Assembly: GCA_026707905.1 (NCBI GenBank)
Contig: JAPOVY010000036.1
Coordinates: forward strand, 1-32,646
Length of the DNA stretch: 32,646 nucleotides
Origin: Gammaproteobacteria bacterium
GTDB lineage: Bacteria; Pseudomonadota; Gammaproteobacteria; Pseudomonadales; Azotimanducaceae
Direction of reading: 5' to 3'
Made by a program: the position numbers and the translations under genes. A model generated the notes under the pieces. That model was given only the letters and a program-made list of their open reading frames with translations. It made no database searches and had not been told where the DNA came from. Shown one piece after another: positions 8,573 to 20,555 of this stretch (positions are counted from its first letter, which is position 1; the number at the start of each line of letters is the position of its first letter).

Positions 8573-10029
8573 GGGCGTAGTGCGCCGACGAGGTCACCCG
8601 CGATGACCCCTCGACCTTCAGCGCGCGTTCTTGCGCGCTGACCCGCCGAAGCGTGTAGATACACACCTATCGCAGTTGCGCGCAAAGGGTCGCCTAGTTG
8701 TGCGTGCGTCGCCGCGATGATGCCGGTAAGCACGTCACCACTACCAGCCGTACTCAATGAGGGTTCAGCGATATCGCAGATCGCATACAGCTCTCCGTCG
8801 TTCGCAACAAGCGATCCGGCTCCTTTCAACACCCCAACAACATGTAGCTGCGACGTCAGCTGCTTAATCGCGTCGATGCGATCGTTCTCGATAACAGTCG
8901 TCGATGTATCAAGCAGTCGAGCTGCTTCACCAGGATGCGGCGTTACTACAGAGTCTGGCGGCAACTCAAACGAATCCATCGCATGGAGATTAAGAGCATC
9001 GGCATCAACGACTAGCGGTTTTTTGCTTGTGCATACGTGCTTCAAGAGCTGACGAGCCCAGTCGTCGACACCTAGACCAGGTCCAATCGCTATCACGTCC
9101 GCCTGCTCAATCAAGGATGGGTCAATCTCTCCTGAGACAGACCCACGAACCATCAATTCTGGACGGCGTGACAACAGATTTCCCGCGTGGTCGGGATGGG
9201 TAACGACAGAAACTAGTCCGGCACCAGTGCGCAAACATGCTTCTCCCGCCAAGAGGACCGCACCGCCCATACCGCGGTTTCCGCCGACTATCAAAACGTG
9301 CCCGAAATGCCGTTTGTGACTGCTCGGTTGCCGCTCAGGTAGTGCACGCTCAGCGTCATCGGTCGGTAGAACAGGTAATCCACGTACGCGCTGGAATGCT
9401 TGCTCCGGGATTTCCAGTGAAGAGGTCACTATCGCACCCGCCACATTACACGCTTTGCCCGTCAAGAGAGCTAGCTTGCGACCGACAAAGCACGTCGTAA
9501 CGTTCGCGTGGACGGGTTCTTCAATCAAGAAACCGCCAGTGTCTGCGTCGATTCCACTCGGTAAATCCAGTGCAAGGACAGGTTTCCCCGCCTTATTGAT
9601 GCTTCCGATCGCTTCAGCAAACGCCGGACGCACCGTACCTCGCGCACCCGTTCCCAACAAGGCATCCACAACGACCTCACCCGAAATGTCTTGTTCTGTC
9701 GTTAACCCTAAACCAAGTTCGGTGATCGATTCGAGCGCTTTCTTCGCGTCGCCGCGTAAGCGGCCAATGTCGCCAACTTGCACAATTTGGACTGGAATCT
9801 GGCGGGAATGTAATGCGCCAGCTAGTAGGTATCCGTCACCCGCATTGTTGCCACTGCCGCATACAATGCTGACGGACTTCGGTTGTGGCCAACGCTTCAA
9901 GAGCTCTGCCATGGCAAAACTCGCGGCTCGATACATGAGCCGATATCCCGAAATATCGAGCTCTTCTATTGCGATTCGGTCGATCTCACGGCACTCTGTA
10001 CCTGTGAAAACACGTTCTAGAGAGCCCAT
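8563..10029 (-). CDS. nnr: Bifunctional NAD(P)HX epimerase / ADP-dependent NAD(P)HX dehydratase
   Basis: The 488-residue enzyme repairs hydrated NADH and NADPH. The N-terminal YjeF domain (about 1-215) epimerises the S and R hydrates and shows GSGNNAGDGYLLAGAL and DALLGTGARG. The C-terminal ribokinase-like domain (about 230-488) dehydrates the S form with ADP and shows GGNRGMGGAVLLA, VDADALNLHA, TPHPGEAARLL and the nucleotide-binding GSGDVLTGIIAA. The ATG at 10029 is only 18 bases from the divergent queG start. A perfect TATAAT ends 7 bases before the ATG, so the message may be leaderless. It is the first gene of the minus-strand cluster that runs to purA. Its end overlaps tsaE. Confidence 0.95.
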   Translation of the reverse strand: MGSLERVFTGTECREIDRIAIEELDISGYRLMYRAASFAMAELLKRWPQPKSVSIVCGSGNNAGDGYLLAGALHSRQIPVQIVQVGDIGRLRGDAKKALESITELGLGLTTEQDISGEVVVDALLGTGARGTVRPAFAEAIGSINKAGKPVLALDLPSGIDADTGGFLIEEPVHANVTTCFVGRKLALLTGKACNVAGAIVTSSLEIPEQAFQRVRGLPVLPTDDAERALPERQPSSHKRHFGHVLIVGGNRGMGGAVLLAGEACLRTGAGLVSVVTHPDHAGNLLSRRPELMVRGSVSGEIDPSLIEQADVIAIGPGLGVDDWARQLLKHVCTSKKPLVVDADALNLHAMDSFELPPDSVVTPHPGEAARLLDTSTTVIENDRIDAIKQLTSQLHVVGVLKGAGSLVANDGELYAICDIAEPSLSTAGSGDVLTGIIAATHAQLGDPLRATAIGVYLHASAGQRARTRAEGRGVIAGDLVGALRPWG

Positions 10030-10036
10030 GCAGTCG

Positions 10037-10042
10037 ATTATA
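10037..10042 (-). promoter_or_regulatory. Consensus -10 element for nnr; predicted leaderless start
   Basis: The minus strand carries an exact TATAAT whose last base is 7 bases before the nnr ATG, so transcription would begin at or beside the A of the start codon. No good -35 hexamer lies 16-18 bases upstream, which weakens the call. On the plus strand an overlapping TATAAA (10039-10044) lies too close to the queG start codon to serve that gene. There is no Shine-Dalgarno sequence in the 18-base gap. Confidence 0.45.
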
Positions 10043-10047
10043 AAATC

Positions 10048-11142
10048 TTGAAATTAAAGGAAATTGTCTCTCTACAGAGGCAAATTAACGGTTGGGCGAA
10101 GGAACTAGGATTCCAGCAGATCGGGTTCACTGATACCGATCTCAGCACTTACACACCAGACTATCGCGCGTGGTTGGCGAAACGCTTTTATGGCGATATG
10201 AACTACATGGCGCGAAACGTCGCGAAACGAGAGAATCCTAGCGACTTACTTCCGGGTACTGTATGCATCATCAGCGCGCGGATGGATTACCTGACTGAAG
10301 ATAACCCGCGTCTGAACGACGATCCGAACGCGGCCAATATCTCTCGATACGCACTGGGGCGTGATTACCACAAAACGGTTCGTAAGCGACTCAATCAGTT
10401 GGCGAAACGTATTGAGCGTCATGTCGACCATCAATTCCGCGCATTTGTCGATTCTGCGCCGGTCCTGGAAAAGCCAATCGCCGCAAAAGCGGGGTTAGGA
10501 TGGATTGGCAAGCACACGTTGGTACTGAATGAGGAAGCGGGATCGTTTTTCTTCCTTGGAGAGATCTTTACCGATATCCCATTCAAGTCGAGTCGTGACA
10601 TCAAGGAAGATCGTTGCGGCGCATGTCGGGCATGCATCAATGTGTGTCCCACCAAGGCGATCATCGGTCCACATCACCTAGACGCCCGTCGCTGCATCTC
10701 CTACCTCACGATCGAACATAAGGGCTCGATTCCGCTCGAATTTCGCAAAGCAATCGGCAATCGGATATTCGGCTGTGATGATTGTCAGCTGATCTGTCCG
10801 TGGAATCGCTTCGCGCGGACGTCGATTGAAACGGATTTCATGCCGCGCCATGACTTGGACAACGCCACACTCATCGACCTCTTGGGATGGGATGAAGCCA
10901 CCTTCTTAACACGAACTGAAGGGATGGCCTTGCGTCGCGTCAATTTCTCTCAATGGGTCCGCAACCTAGCGGTAGCGGCGGGAAACGCTGAACCTAGTGT
11001 CGATTTAAAAAACACATTAAGAGATCAACGGACCAAGGCGCACGAACGCGGCGACGAAATGTGCCTTGAGCACCTCGAGTGGGCGCTTAATCAGCTCGAG
11101 TTGAAGGATTCGACTTCAAAAAGTGCTCGCGATATAGCTTGA
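10048..11142 (+). CDS. queG: Epoxyqueuosine reductase
   Basis: The 364-residue cobalamin-dependent iron-sulfur enzyme performs the last step of queuosine synthesis, reducing epoxyqueuosine at the tRNA wobble position. The first 4Fe-4S set is C190, C193, C196, C200 (CGACRACINVCP). The second uses C216 with C243, C246 and C250 (CDDCQLICPWNRF). The presumed acid Asp135 sits in FVDSAPVLEK. The start is TTG at 10048: the frame has a stop just upstream and no ATG or GTG nearby, and alignment by eye with E. coli QueG places WAKELGFQQIGFTDTDLS correctly. The gene is divergent from nnr with an 18-base gap, and its last 56 bases overlap the 3' end of orn on the other strand. The queG-nnr divergence is conserved in E. 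coli. Confidence 0.95.
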   Translation: MKLKEIVSLQRQINGWAKELGFQQIGFTDTDLSTYTPDYRAWLAKRFYGDMNYMARNVAKRENPSDLLPGTVCIISARMDYLTEDNPRLNDDPNAANISRYALGRDYHKTVRKRLNQLAKRIERHVDHQFRAFVDSAPVLEKPIAAKAGLGWIGKHTLVLNEEAGSFFFLGEIFTDIPFKSSRDIKEDRCGACRACINVCPTKAIIGPHHLDARRCISYLTIEHKGSIPLEFRKAIGNRIFGCDDCQLICPWNRFARTSIETDFMPRHDLDNATLIDLLGWDEATFLTRTEGMALRRVNFSQWVRNLAVAAGNAEPSVDLKNTLRDQRTKAHERGDEMCLEHLEWALNQLELKDSTSKSARDIA

Positions 11143-11662
11143 GTTCGTTGATCGATTCGCGGATATCGTCCAGTGCGCGATGTTGAGCCTGTTTCGCAAC
11201 CTGATCGAGCAGACTTGGTGCCCAACGCCGCGCCAGTTCCTTCACAGTACTCACGTCGATCAAGCGATAGTGAAGATAGTGTTCTAACGTCGGCATGTAT
11301 CGTGCTAGAAATCGACGATCTTGCCAAACAGAGTTCCCACACAGTGGCGATGTATGGATGTCCACGTGTGTACGGACGAGGTCGTACGTCGTCGCTTCTG
11401 CTTCTTCAACCGTAACTTCAGACTCTCTTACTCGAGCCAGTAGACCCGATTCCGCGTGATGCTTGCGACTCCAGTCGTTCATCGTCGCTAGCACAGACTC
11501 CGGTTGATTGATAACGATCGATTCGCTTTCTTCTATGATGTTGAGGTCGCTATCGGTAATGATGGTCGCGACCTCCAAGATAACATCGTTCTCGACGTCT
11601 AGACCCGTCATTTCGAGGTCTATCCACACTAAACGTGGCGGCTTCGTATATTTTGCGCTCAC
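11087..11662 (-). CDS. orn: Oligoribonuclease
   Basis: This 3'-5' exonuclease clears 2-5-nt RNAs, including pGpG from cyclic-di-GMP turnover. It is a DEDDh enzyme: Asp15 and Glu17 in WIDLEMTGLD, Asp in CGNSVWQDRRFL, and the His/Asp pair in HRALDDIRES. LIDVSTVKELARRW and YREHFLK complete the family pattern. I place the start at GTG 11662 (191 residues), close to the roughly 180 of E. coli Orn. An in-frame ATG at 11710 would add 16 non-conserved residues and would overlap the divergent rhdA start by 27 bases. The 3' end overlaps queG by 56 bases in antisense. In E. coli rsgA lies between orn and psd; here rhdA takes that place. Confidence 0.94.
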   Translation of the reverse strand: MSAKYTKPPRLVWIDLEMTGLDVENDVILEVATIITDSDLNIIEESESIVINQPESVLATMNDWSRKHHAESGLLARVRESEVTVEEAEATTYDLVRTHVDIHTSPLCGNSVWQDRRFLARYMPTLEHYLHYRLIDVSTVKELARRWAPSLLDQVAKQAQHRALDDIRESINELKLYREHFLKSNPSTRAD

Positions 11663-11683
11663 TTTTACCCGTGGATTAGCACG

Positions 11684-12499
11684 TTGGCGACATACCCCGC
11701 CATTATCCATCCGGCTGACCTAGCCGAACGTATGCAGGACGACTCAGTTCGGGTCGTCGATGTGTTCAATCCATCGCCCCAAGACCAAGTATTCATTCCA
11801 GGGGCATTCCATCTACCCACAGCCGCATTGATTGAAGGTACGCCGCCGTCCACAGGCAAACTTCCGTCCAAGGCTCAGTTGGATGCAGTGTTTGGTTACA
11901 TCGGGTACGAAGCTACACAAACCATCGTCGTATCCGATCACGAAGGTGGCGGATGGGCGGGTCGTCTTGCTTGGACACTGGATGTCATCGGTCATTCTCG
12001 ATGGCTCTATCTTGATGGTGGTATCCATGCTTGGCAACAAGCTGGATTCGAAGTTACTCACGCACCGACTGAAGCGATTCGCACTCAACCAGACCTGACG
12101 ATAGATACAAAACCGTTGATTGGAATCGACGAGTTAATGGCGCGTCTTGGCGAAGAAGACCTAGTCATTTGGGATGTCCGATCCAGGGACGAATTCCTTG
12201 GGAAACGACCTGGCGCACAGAGGAACGGCCACATTCCCGGTGCTACGAACATCGACTGGCTCGACTTAATGGACCACAACAACGCCATGCGATTACGCTC
12301 GGACCTTCGCGACCTGCTCCAAGCACACGGGATCACCCCGGAACGTAACGTCGTCACACATTGCCAGACCCACCACCGTTCCGGGCTTTCATACATGGTC
12401 GGTCGGTTACTGGAATTTACGAATATACGAGCATACGACGGATCCTGGTCTGAGTGGGGTAATCGCACCGATACCCCCATCGAAACCGAATTAACGTGA
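11684..12499 (+). CDS. rhdA: RhdA-type sulfurtransferase, tandem rhodanese domains
   Basis: The 271-residue protein has two rhodanese domains and transfers sulfane sulfur from thiosulfate or a related donor. The N-terminal domain (about 5-125) lacks a catalytic Cys, with SDHEGGG in the loop position, as is normal for this class. The C-terminal domain (about 140-265) has Cys227 in the active loop CQTHHR followed by SGLSYMVGRLL. This six-residue loop is the one known from Azotobacter vinelandii RhdA, and the ending AYDGSWSEWGN also matches that group. The start is TTG at 11684; the next in-frame ATG (MQDDSV) would cut the first strand of the fold. The stop overlaps the psd GTG in a GTGA, so the pair is translationally coupled. 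The physiological donor and acceptor cannot be read from sequence. Confidence 0.92.
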   Translation: MATYPAIIHPADLAERMQDDSVRVVDVFNPSPQDQVFIPGAFHLPTAALIEGTPPSTGKLPSKAQLDAVFGYIGYEATQTIVVSDHEGGGWAGRLAWTLDVIGHSRWLYLDGGIHAWQQAGFEVTHAPTEAIRTQPDLTIDTKPLIGIDELMARLGEEDLVIWDVRSRDEFLGKRPGAQRNGHIPGATNIDWLDLMDHNNAMRLRSDLRDLLQAHGITPERNVVTHCQTHHRSGLSYMVGRLLEFTNIRAYDGSWSEWGNRTDTPIETELT

Positions 12500-13317
12500 C
12501 AGCTAAGTCAGTCCTCCAAGCGTGGGGACCAAGCTTTTGGTTGACGAAGGGTGCGGGTTGGCTCGCAACGGTTAAAACGCCATTTATCAAGAATTTCCTG
12601 ATCCGCCAATTCATCAAGTTCTATCGTGTCGATATGACGCCTGCGATTCGCCAAGATCCCGGTCAGTTTGAGACCTTTCAGGACTTTTTTACTCGGGAAC
12701 TGAAGTCCGCCGCGCGACCTATACACGGCGATTCTCATAGCATCATCTCACCGGTCGACGGCACCGTCGCGGTGTGTGGTCAGTATGCGAATAACACCCT
12801 CATCCAATTCAAGCACACGACCACGAATCTATACAACCTGACGCTTTCGAAACGTATCGGCGAGTCCGGACAGTACGCAATCGTCTATCTCTCACCTAAA
12901 GACTACCATCGCGTGCATTCGCCGGTACAAGCGGAGCTCGTCGCGGTCTCACGAATCGGTGGTACCAGATATTCGGTCAAACTCTCAAATCACAATCGCA
13001 TTGATGGTCTTTATGAACGAAACGTGCGCGTCAATTGCCATCTTCGTGTCGCAAGTGGCGAAATGTTGATGTCGATGGTCGGCGCGATGATCGTGTCTAG
13101 CGTACAAACGCAATGGGATGACCAGAGTTCAGCAAATCAAATCGCGATCGCTAAAGACTTCGAACCGCGACCATTCCAACCAGGCGAAGAAATGGCGAGG
13201 TTTTGCCTCGGTTCAACGGTGATACTGGTTGTACCACACGGGATCGGCGAACTTCAAAACTTAGAAGTAGGTCAAACGCTTAAACTCGGCGAGCGGATCG
13301 GTTTCATTCAACCCTAG
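12496..13317 (+). CDS. psd: Phosphatidylserine decarboxylase proenzyme
   Basis: The 273-residue pyruvoyl enzyme makes phosphatidylethanolamine at the inner membrane. It should self-cleave between Gly239 and Ser240 in the LGST motif, giving a beta chain and a short alpha chain with an N-terminal pyruvoyl group. Other family blocks are visible: FQDFFTRELK, ISPVDGTV (catalytic Asp), YLSPKDYHRVHSP and MSMVGAMIVSSV. Length is close to the family norm. The GTG start overlaps the rhdA stop codon. The 3' end runs 14 bases into the convergent epmA gene, leaving no room for a terminator between them. Confidence 0.96.
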   Translation: MTAKSVLQAWGPSFWLTKGAGWLATVKTPFIKNFLIRQFIKFYRVDMTPAIRQDPGQFETFQDFFTRELKSAARPIHGDSHSIISPVDGTVAVCGQYANNTLIQFKHTTTNLYNLTLSKRIGESGQYAIVYLSPKDYHRVHSPVQAELVAVSRIGGTRYSVKLSNHNRIDGLYERNVRVNCHLRVASGEMLMSMVGAMIVSSVQTQWDDQSSANQIAIAKDFEPRPFQPGEEMARFCLGSTVILVVPHGIGELQNLEVGQTLKLGERIGFIQP

Positions 13318-14233
13318 TTGAGAACGCCAAGACATCGCTTACGGCTGGTTTACCCATTGCTATCGCGAAAAGACGATCTAATCCGACCGCGACGCCGCAA
13401 CATTCCGGTAAGCCCTGTACCAATGCCGCCTCAAAGTTAGGGTCGACCGGTTTTGGCTTTAATCCAAGTCGTTCGCGACGCATGTTGTCGTTGTCGCAGC
13501 GACGGCGAAATTCGACAGCATCCCGCAGTTCGTCGTAGCCATTCGCGATCTCAAGCCCATTCACCACGAGCTCAAATCGAAGTGCAACGTCGATGTTGCC
13601 GCGACGTTCTGTTCTCGCCAACGCAGCTTGATAGCTCGGATATTCCGTGAGAAATATCCTAGGGACATCAAGTTTCGCGACTGCGGAGCTCACCAGAAAG
13701 TCGAGCGCGTCAGTGAAGTCGCACAAACCGTGTAAGCCTTCTCCTGTTGCGATATCAATGAATCGCGATTCGTTGCGCTCATGGAGATCGAGATTGAAAG
13801 CGTTTTTGAGAAGCTCTGCTAACGTATTCGTCAAAACGGGCTGAGAGCCAATCAAGCAATCCACTAGCGCCGCTACATTTGCCATCAACTGATCGAGCGA
13901 TACGTCTAACTCGTACCACTCGAGCATCGTGAACTCGGTGTTATGCCAGCGTCCGGCCTCACCTGCCCTAAATACCGGTCCAATCTGGTAACAGGAAGGC
14001 ATTCCAGCTACTAACAGTCTCTTCATTTGATATTCAGGAGATGACTGTAAGTAGCCGTAACCCGGCACTTCAATATTCTCGATCGCGACATCGGTGACGC
14101 CGTATTGATCAAGCGTCGAGGTCTGGACTTCTACGATCCCGCGTTCACGGAAGAACGACCGCGTTCGATCTAACAGCTCTGCTCGTTTTACAAGTGAATC
14201 GACATCGGCAGTTGGCTGCCACGCCTCACTCAC
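13304..14233 (-). CDS. epmA: EF-P lysine lysyltransferase (GenX/PoxA/YjeA)
   Basis: The 309-residue enzyme is a class II lysyl-tRNA synthetase paralogue without an anticodon domain. It attaches (R)-beta-lysine to a lysine of EF-P. Class II motifs are present: [13 protein letters not shown], then [31 protein letters not shown] (motif 2) and [15 protein letters not shown] (motif 3). The start is GTG at 14233, overlapping the efp stop codon in a GTGA, so enzyme and substrate are cotranslated. The aminomutase partner epmB is not in the window. The 3' end overlaps convergent psd by 14 bases. Confidence 0.95.
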   Translation of the reverse strand: MSEAWQPTADVDSLVKRAELLDRTRSFFRERGIVEVQTSTLDQYGVTDVAIENIEVPGYGYLQSSPEYQMKRLLVAGMPSCYQIGPVFRAGEAGRWHNTEFTMLEWYELDVSLDQLMANVAALVDCLIGSQPVLTNTLAELLKNAFNLDLHERNESRFIDIATGEGLHGLCDFTDALDFLVSSAVAKLDVPRIFLTEYPSYQAALARTERRGNIDVALRFELVVNGLEIANGYDELRDAVEFRRRCDNDNMRRERLGLKPKPVDPNFEAALVQGLPECCGVAVGLDRLFAIAMGKPAVSDVLAFSTRVE

Positions 14234-14802
14234 TGCTTGCTTCGGCTGACGTATTCGCCCGTACGTGTATCTACCCGAAGCACATCGCCAATTTCGATAA
14301 ACAAAGGTACGTTGATCACAGCACCTGTTTCAAGTGTCGCAGGTTTCGTCCCACCTTGAGCCGTATCACCGCGCAAGCCGGGATCTGTTTCCGTCACCGC
14401 TAGATTGACGAAATTAGGAGGCGTCACGGAAATTGGGTTGTTATTCCAAAATGTGATCTGGCAGCGCGCCTGTTCGGCTAGAAAATCCTTGGCATCGCCC
14501 ACCGCGCTAGCGTCTGCAGCAATCTGATCGTAGTTGTCGTCGGTCGTCATGAAGTACCAGAGATCGCCATCGCTGTATAGGTAGTCCAAGTCGCGTTCTA
14601 CTACGTCGGCAGCTTCCATCGATTCCCCGCTCCGAAGCGTTCGTTCCCACACTCTCCCGGTGATCAGATTCCGAAACTTAACCCGTGTGAATGCCTGACC
14701 TTTGCCGGGTTTCACGAATTCGGACTCCATCATGACACACGGATCGCCCTCAAGGAGCACCTTTAGTCCGGGTCGAAATTCGTTTGTTGAGTAGGAAGCC
14801 AT
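14230..14802 (-). CDS. efp: Translation elongation factor P
   Basis: The 190-residue EF-P relieves ribosome stalling at consecutive prolines. The modified residue is Lys34 in the loop KPGKGQAF, fitting the EpmA partner encoded immediately downstream. Family segments [29 protein letters not shown] and the C-terminal [11 protein letters not shown] are intact. I use the ATG at 14802 (MASYSTNEF), which matches the E. coli N-terminus. An upstream in-frame ATG at 14868 would add 22 residues unlike any EF-P. The gene lies 93 bases below parC and may belong to the same long transcript. The stop overlaps the epmA start. Confidence 0.96.
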   Translation of the reverse strand: MASYSTNEFRPGLKVLLEGDPCVMMESEFVKPGKGQAFTRVKFRNLITGRVWERTLRSGESMEAADVVERDLDYLYSDGDLWYFMTTDDNYDQIAADASAVGDAKDFLAEQARCQITFWNNNPISVTPPNFVNLAVTETDPGLRGDTAQGGTKPATLETGAVINVPLFIEIGDVLRVDTRTGEYVSRSKQ

Positions 14803-14895
14803 TACGTGAAACGCTAGTAGATGCGTGCTTCGAGACGGGCGAATTTTAGGTTCGAGCTTGAACGCCACATCCTTTGCTCGACGGGGACGTAACGA

Positions 14896-19072
<4,177 letters not shown>

Positions 19073-19843
19073 CTACACAGTGTCCAATCGTTCGACGTGC
19101 GTATTGATCTTGCCATCCGCTCGCAATTCGAGCCAGCGCCATCCAGGAAGTAAATCATCGACTGCAAACGAATCCGAGCCTGTCTTAAATTGCCAGCACG
19201 TGGACGGTGTCGTCATAAGAAGCAGGTCATTCACGTACTCGTCGAATTTCTGATGTACGTGCCCGCTGAGGTACGCCTTGACGTGTGAGAACGGTTCCAG
19301 CTCTGTCAAAAAAGCATCGCCGTTTGAAATCCGATGCTCATCAATCCACGCGCAACCAATTTCGGATGCAGGATGGTGACCAAATACCAACGTCGGTAAT
19401 TCGTTCGTTCGCAGGACTTCTTTGACCCGACTCATCTCGTTCTCACTAACGAAGCCACCTACCACATCGTCAATGTGGGTGTCGACGCCAACGATGTGCC
19501 AACGATTCATTGTGATGGCATCACGTGAAAGGACCTCGTCGAACGGTTTATCGAGATCGTGATTGCCGGGGGTCGCGATCATTGGACAATCAAAGAACTC
19601 GCGCACCATCGACACAAACATCTCATAGACCTCGCGCGTGCGATCGTGAGCGATGTCACCGGTATTTACAACAAGGTCTGGTTGACGTGTCTCACTAGCT
19701 GACGCCAACACCTTTTGAAGTGAATCGACACTAGCAATGCCGTGACGACTCTCGCTAGGATCAGCGAACAGGTGGTTGTCGGTTATATGCAATAGCCAGA
19801 GCGAACTGCCATCCTTGGTGTGCTCGGCTGCGTGTTCTTGCAA
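19073..19843 (-). CDS. cpdA: 3',5'-cyclic-AMP phosphodiesterase, metallophosphatase family
   Basis: The 256-residue protein hydrolyses cAMP with a two-metal centre. All metallophosphoesterase motifs are present: ITDNHLF (DxH), NTGDIAHD, TPGNHD, FGHHP and LSGHVHQ. The CpdA-specific tail segment ATPSTCVQFK of E. coli appears as TTPSTCWQFK, followed by PGWRWLEL. The start is TTG at 19843, preceded by AAGGACGGAT at usable spacing, and no ATG lies in frame nearby. It is 27 bases below the DUF1249 gene and 12 bases above parE, the same order as yqiB-cpdA-parE in enterics apart from the missing yqiA. Confidence 0.93.
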   Translation of the reverse strand: MQEHAAEHTKDGSSLWLLHITDNHLFADPSESRHGIASVDSLQKVLASASETRQPDLVVNTGDIAHDRTREVYEMFVSMVREFFDCPMIATPGNHDLDKPFDEVLSRDAITMNRWHIVGVDTHIDDVVGGFVSENEMSRVKEVLRTNELPTLVFGHHPASEIGCAWIDEHRISNGDAFLTELEPFSHVKAYLSGHVHQKFDEYVNDLLLMTTPSTCWQFKTGSDSFAVDDLLPGWRWLELRADGKINTHVERLDTV

Positions 19844-19870
19844 CGCTAGGGATCCGTCCTTGGATTCGGG

Positions 19871-20374
19871 CTAAACTGAACTTCCTTGTTCTTCAGCGGC
19901 GGTCGACTCAGCCTGCATAGCCGTGCCGAACGTTAAACAATGATCTAGTAGCTCCGTCAAGAAACGATTCATCTCAATCTTCTCGAACCTTTGCGTACGT
20001 GGGGGCGCCGGGCGCGTCTCTAGTACTCGAAAATCATTGTGTCGCTGATAGCTCACGACTTCGGCCGCTTTGGTGTCGTGATACACATGGAGTTTCAGGT
20101 TCAGATTCGTCAACGTTTCTGTTGATGTCTGCCGAATTACCACGCTCGACGTATAGCGACTAATTCTTGAATGTTCAAATCGCAACGATGCGGAACCATT
20201 CGCAAACTCGACCGTTCTCGACTGAAATTCGCCGCTCCGAGGTCGTCGTAGCAACTTACGCAACCGCGAATAGTTCGCTTCACAGCGAGCTAAATGTGCG
20301 AATAGATCGAGAAATGGGTTCACAGCTAGTTCAGAAGGTAGAGAGTCGTCGAGACAGTTTTTGAGTTTGATCAT
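19871..20374 (-). CDS. DUF1249 family protein (YqiB-like)
   Basis: The 167-residue protein is assigned to DUF1249 by its position directly upstream of cpdA, as in E. coli yqiB, and by its general pattern: NPFLDLFAHLARCEANYSRLRKLL near the N-terminus, a strand-rich middle with YTSSVVIRQTST and LHVYHDTKAAEVV, and an NDFRVLE segment. It is probably cytoplasmic; no signal or membrane segment is seen. The molecular function of the family is not known to me. The C-terminal 20 residues are low-complexity and acidic. The ATG at 20374 has an AGGG about 10 bases upstream. It is the first gene after the promoter at 20487-20515. Confidence 0.82.
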   Translation of the reverse strand: MIKLKNCLDDSLPSELAVNPFLDLFAHLARCEANYSRLRKLLRRPRSGEFQSRTVEFANGSASLRFEHSRISRYTSSVVIRQTSTETLTNLNLKLHVYHDTKAAEVVSYQRHNDFRVLETRPAPPRTQRFEKIEMNRFLTELLDHCLTFGTAMQAESTAAEEQGSSV

Positions 20375-20486
20375 GTTGTTTACACCCTATCAGTTTAACC
20401 CATCACACCTTAGCCGCAAACCTTAAAGTGACGATGTGAACGACTTTCAGATGAGAGAATTAGTCCTACTATACAAATATATATAA

Positions 20487-20515
20487 ATTCTAGAACTAAG
20501 AAAATGGCTTGCCAA
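20487..20515 (-). promoter_or_regulatory. Sigma70-type promoter for the DUF1249-cpdA-parE-parC operon
   Basis: On the minus strand TTGGCA (20515-20510; 5 of 6 to consensus) and TAGAAT (20492-20487; 5 of 6) are separated by exactly 17 bases. An AT-rich run (TTTATATATATTTG) follows the -10. Predicted transcription starts near 20480, giving a leader of about 105 bases before the DUF1249 ATG. The promoter may drive everything down to epmA, since only short gaps or overlaps intervene. Confidence 0.65.
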
Positions 20516-20555
20516 CTCATAAAACGACTTGCGCAGCCGTCTTCGTTGTCGAATG

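Noticed and set aside
11663-11710. N-terminal extension of orn to ATG 11710
   Set aside because: Adds 16 residues absent from Orn proteins and would overlap the divergent rhdA start; GTG 11662 fits length and alignment.
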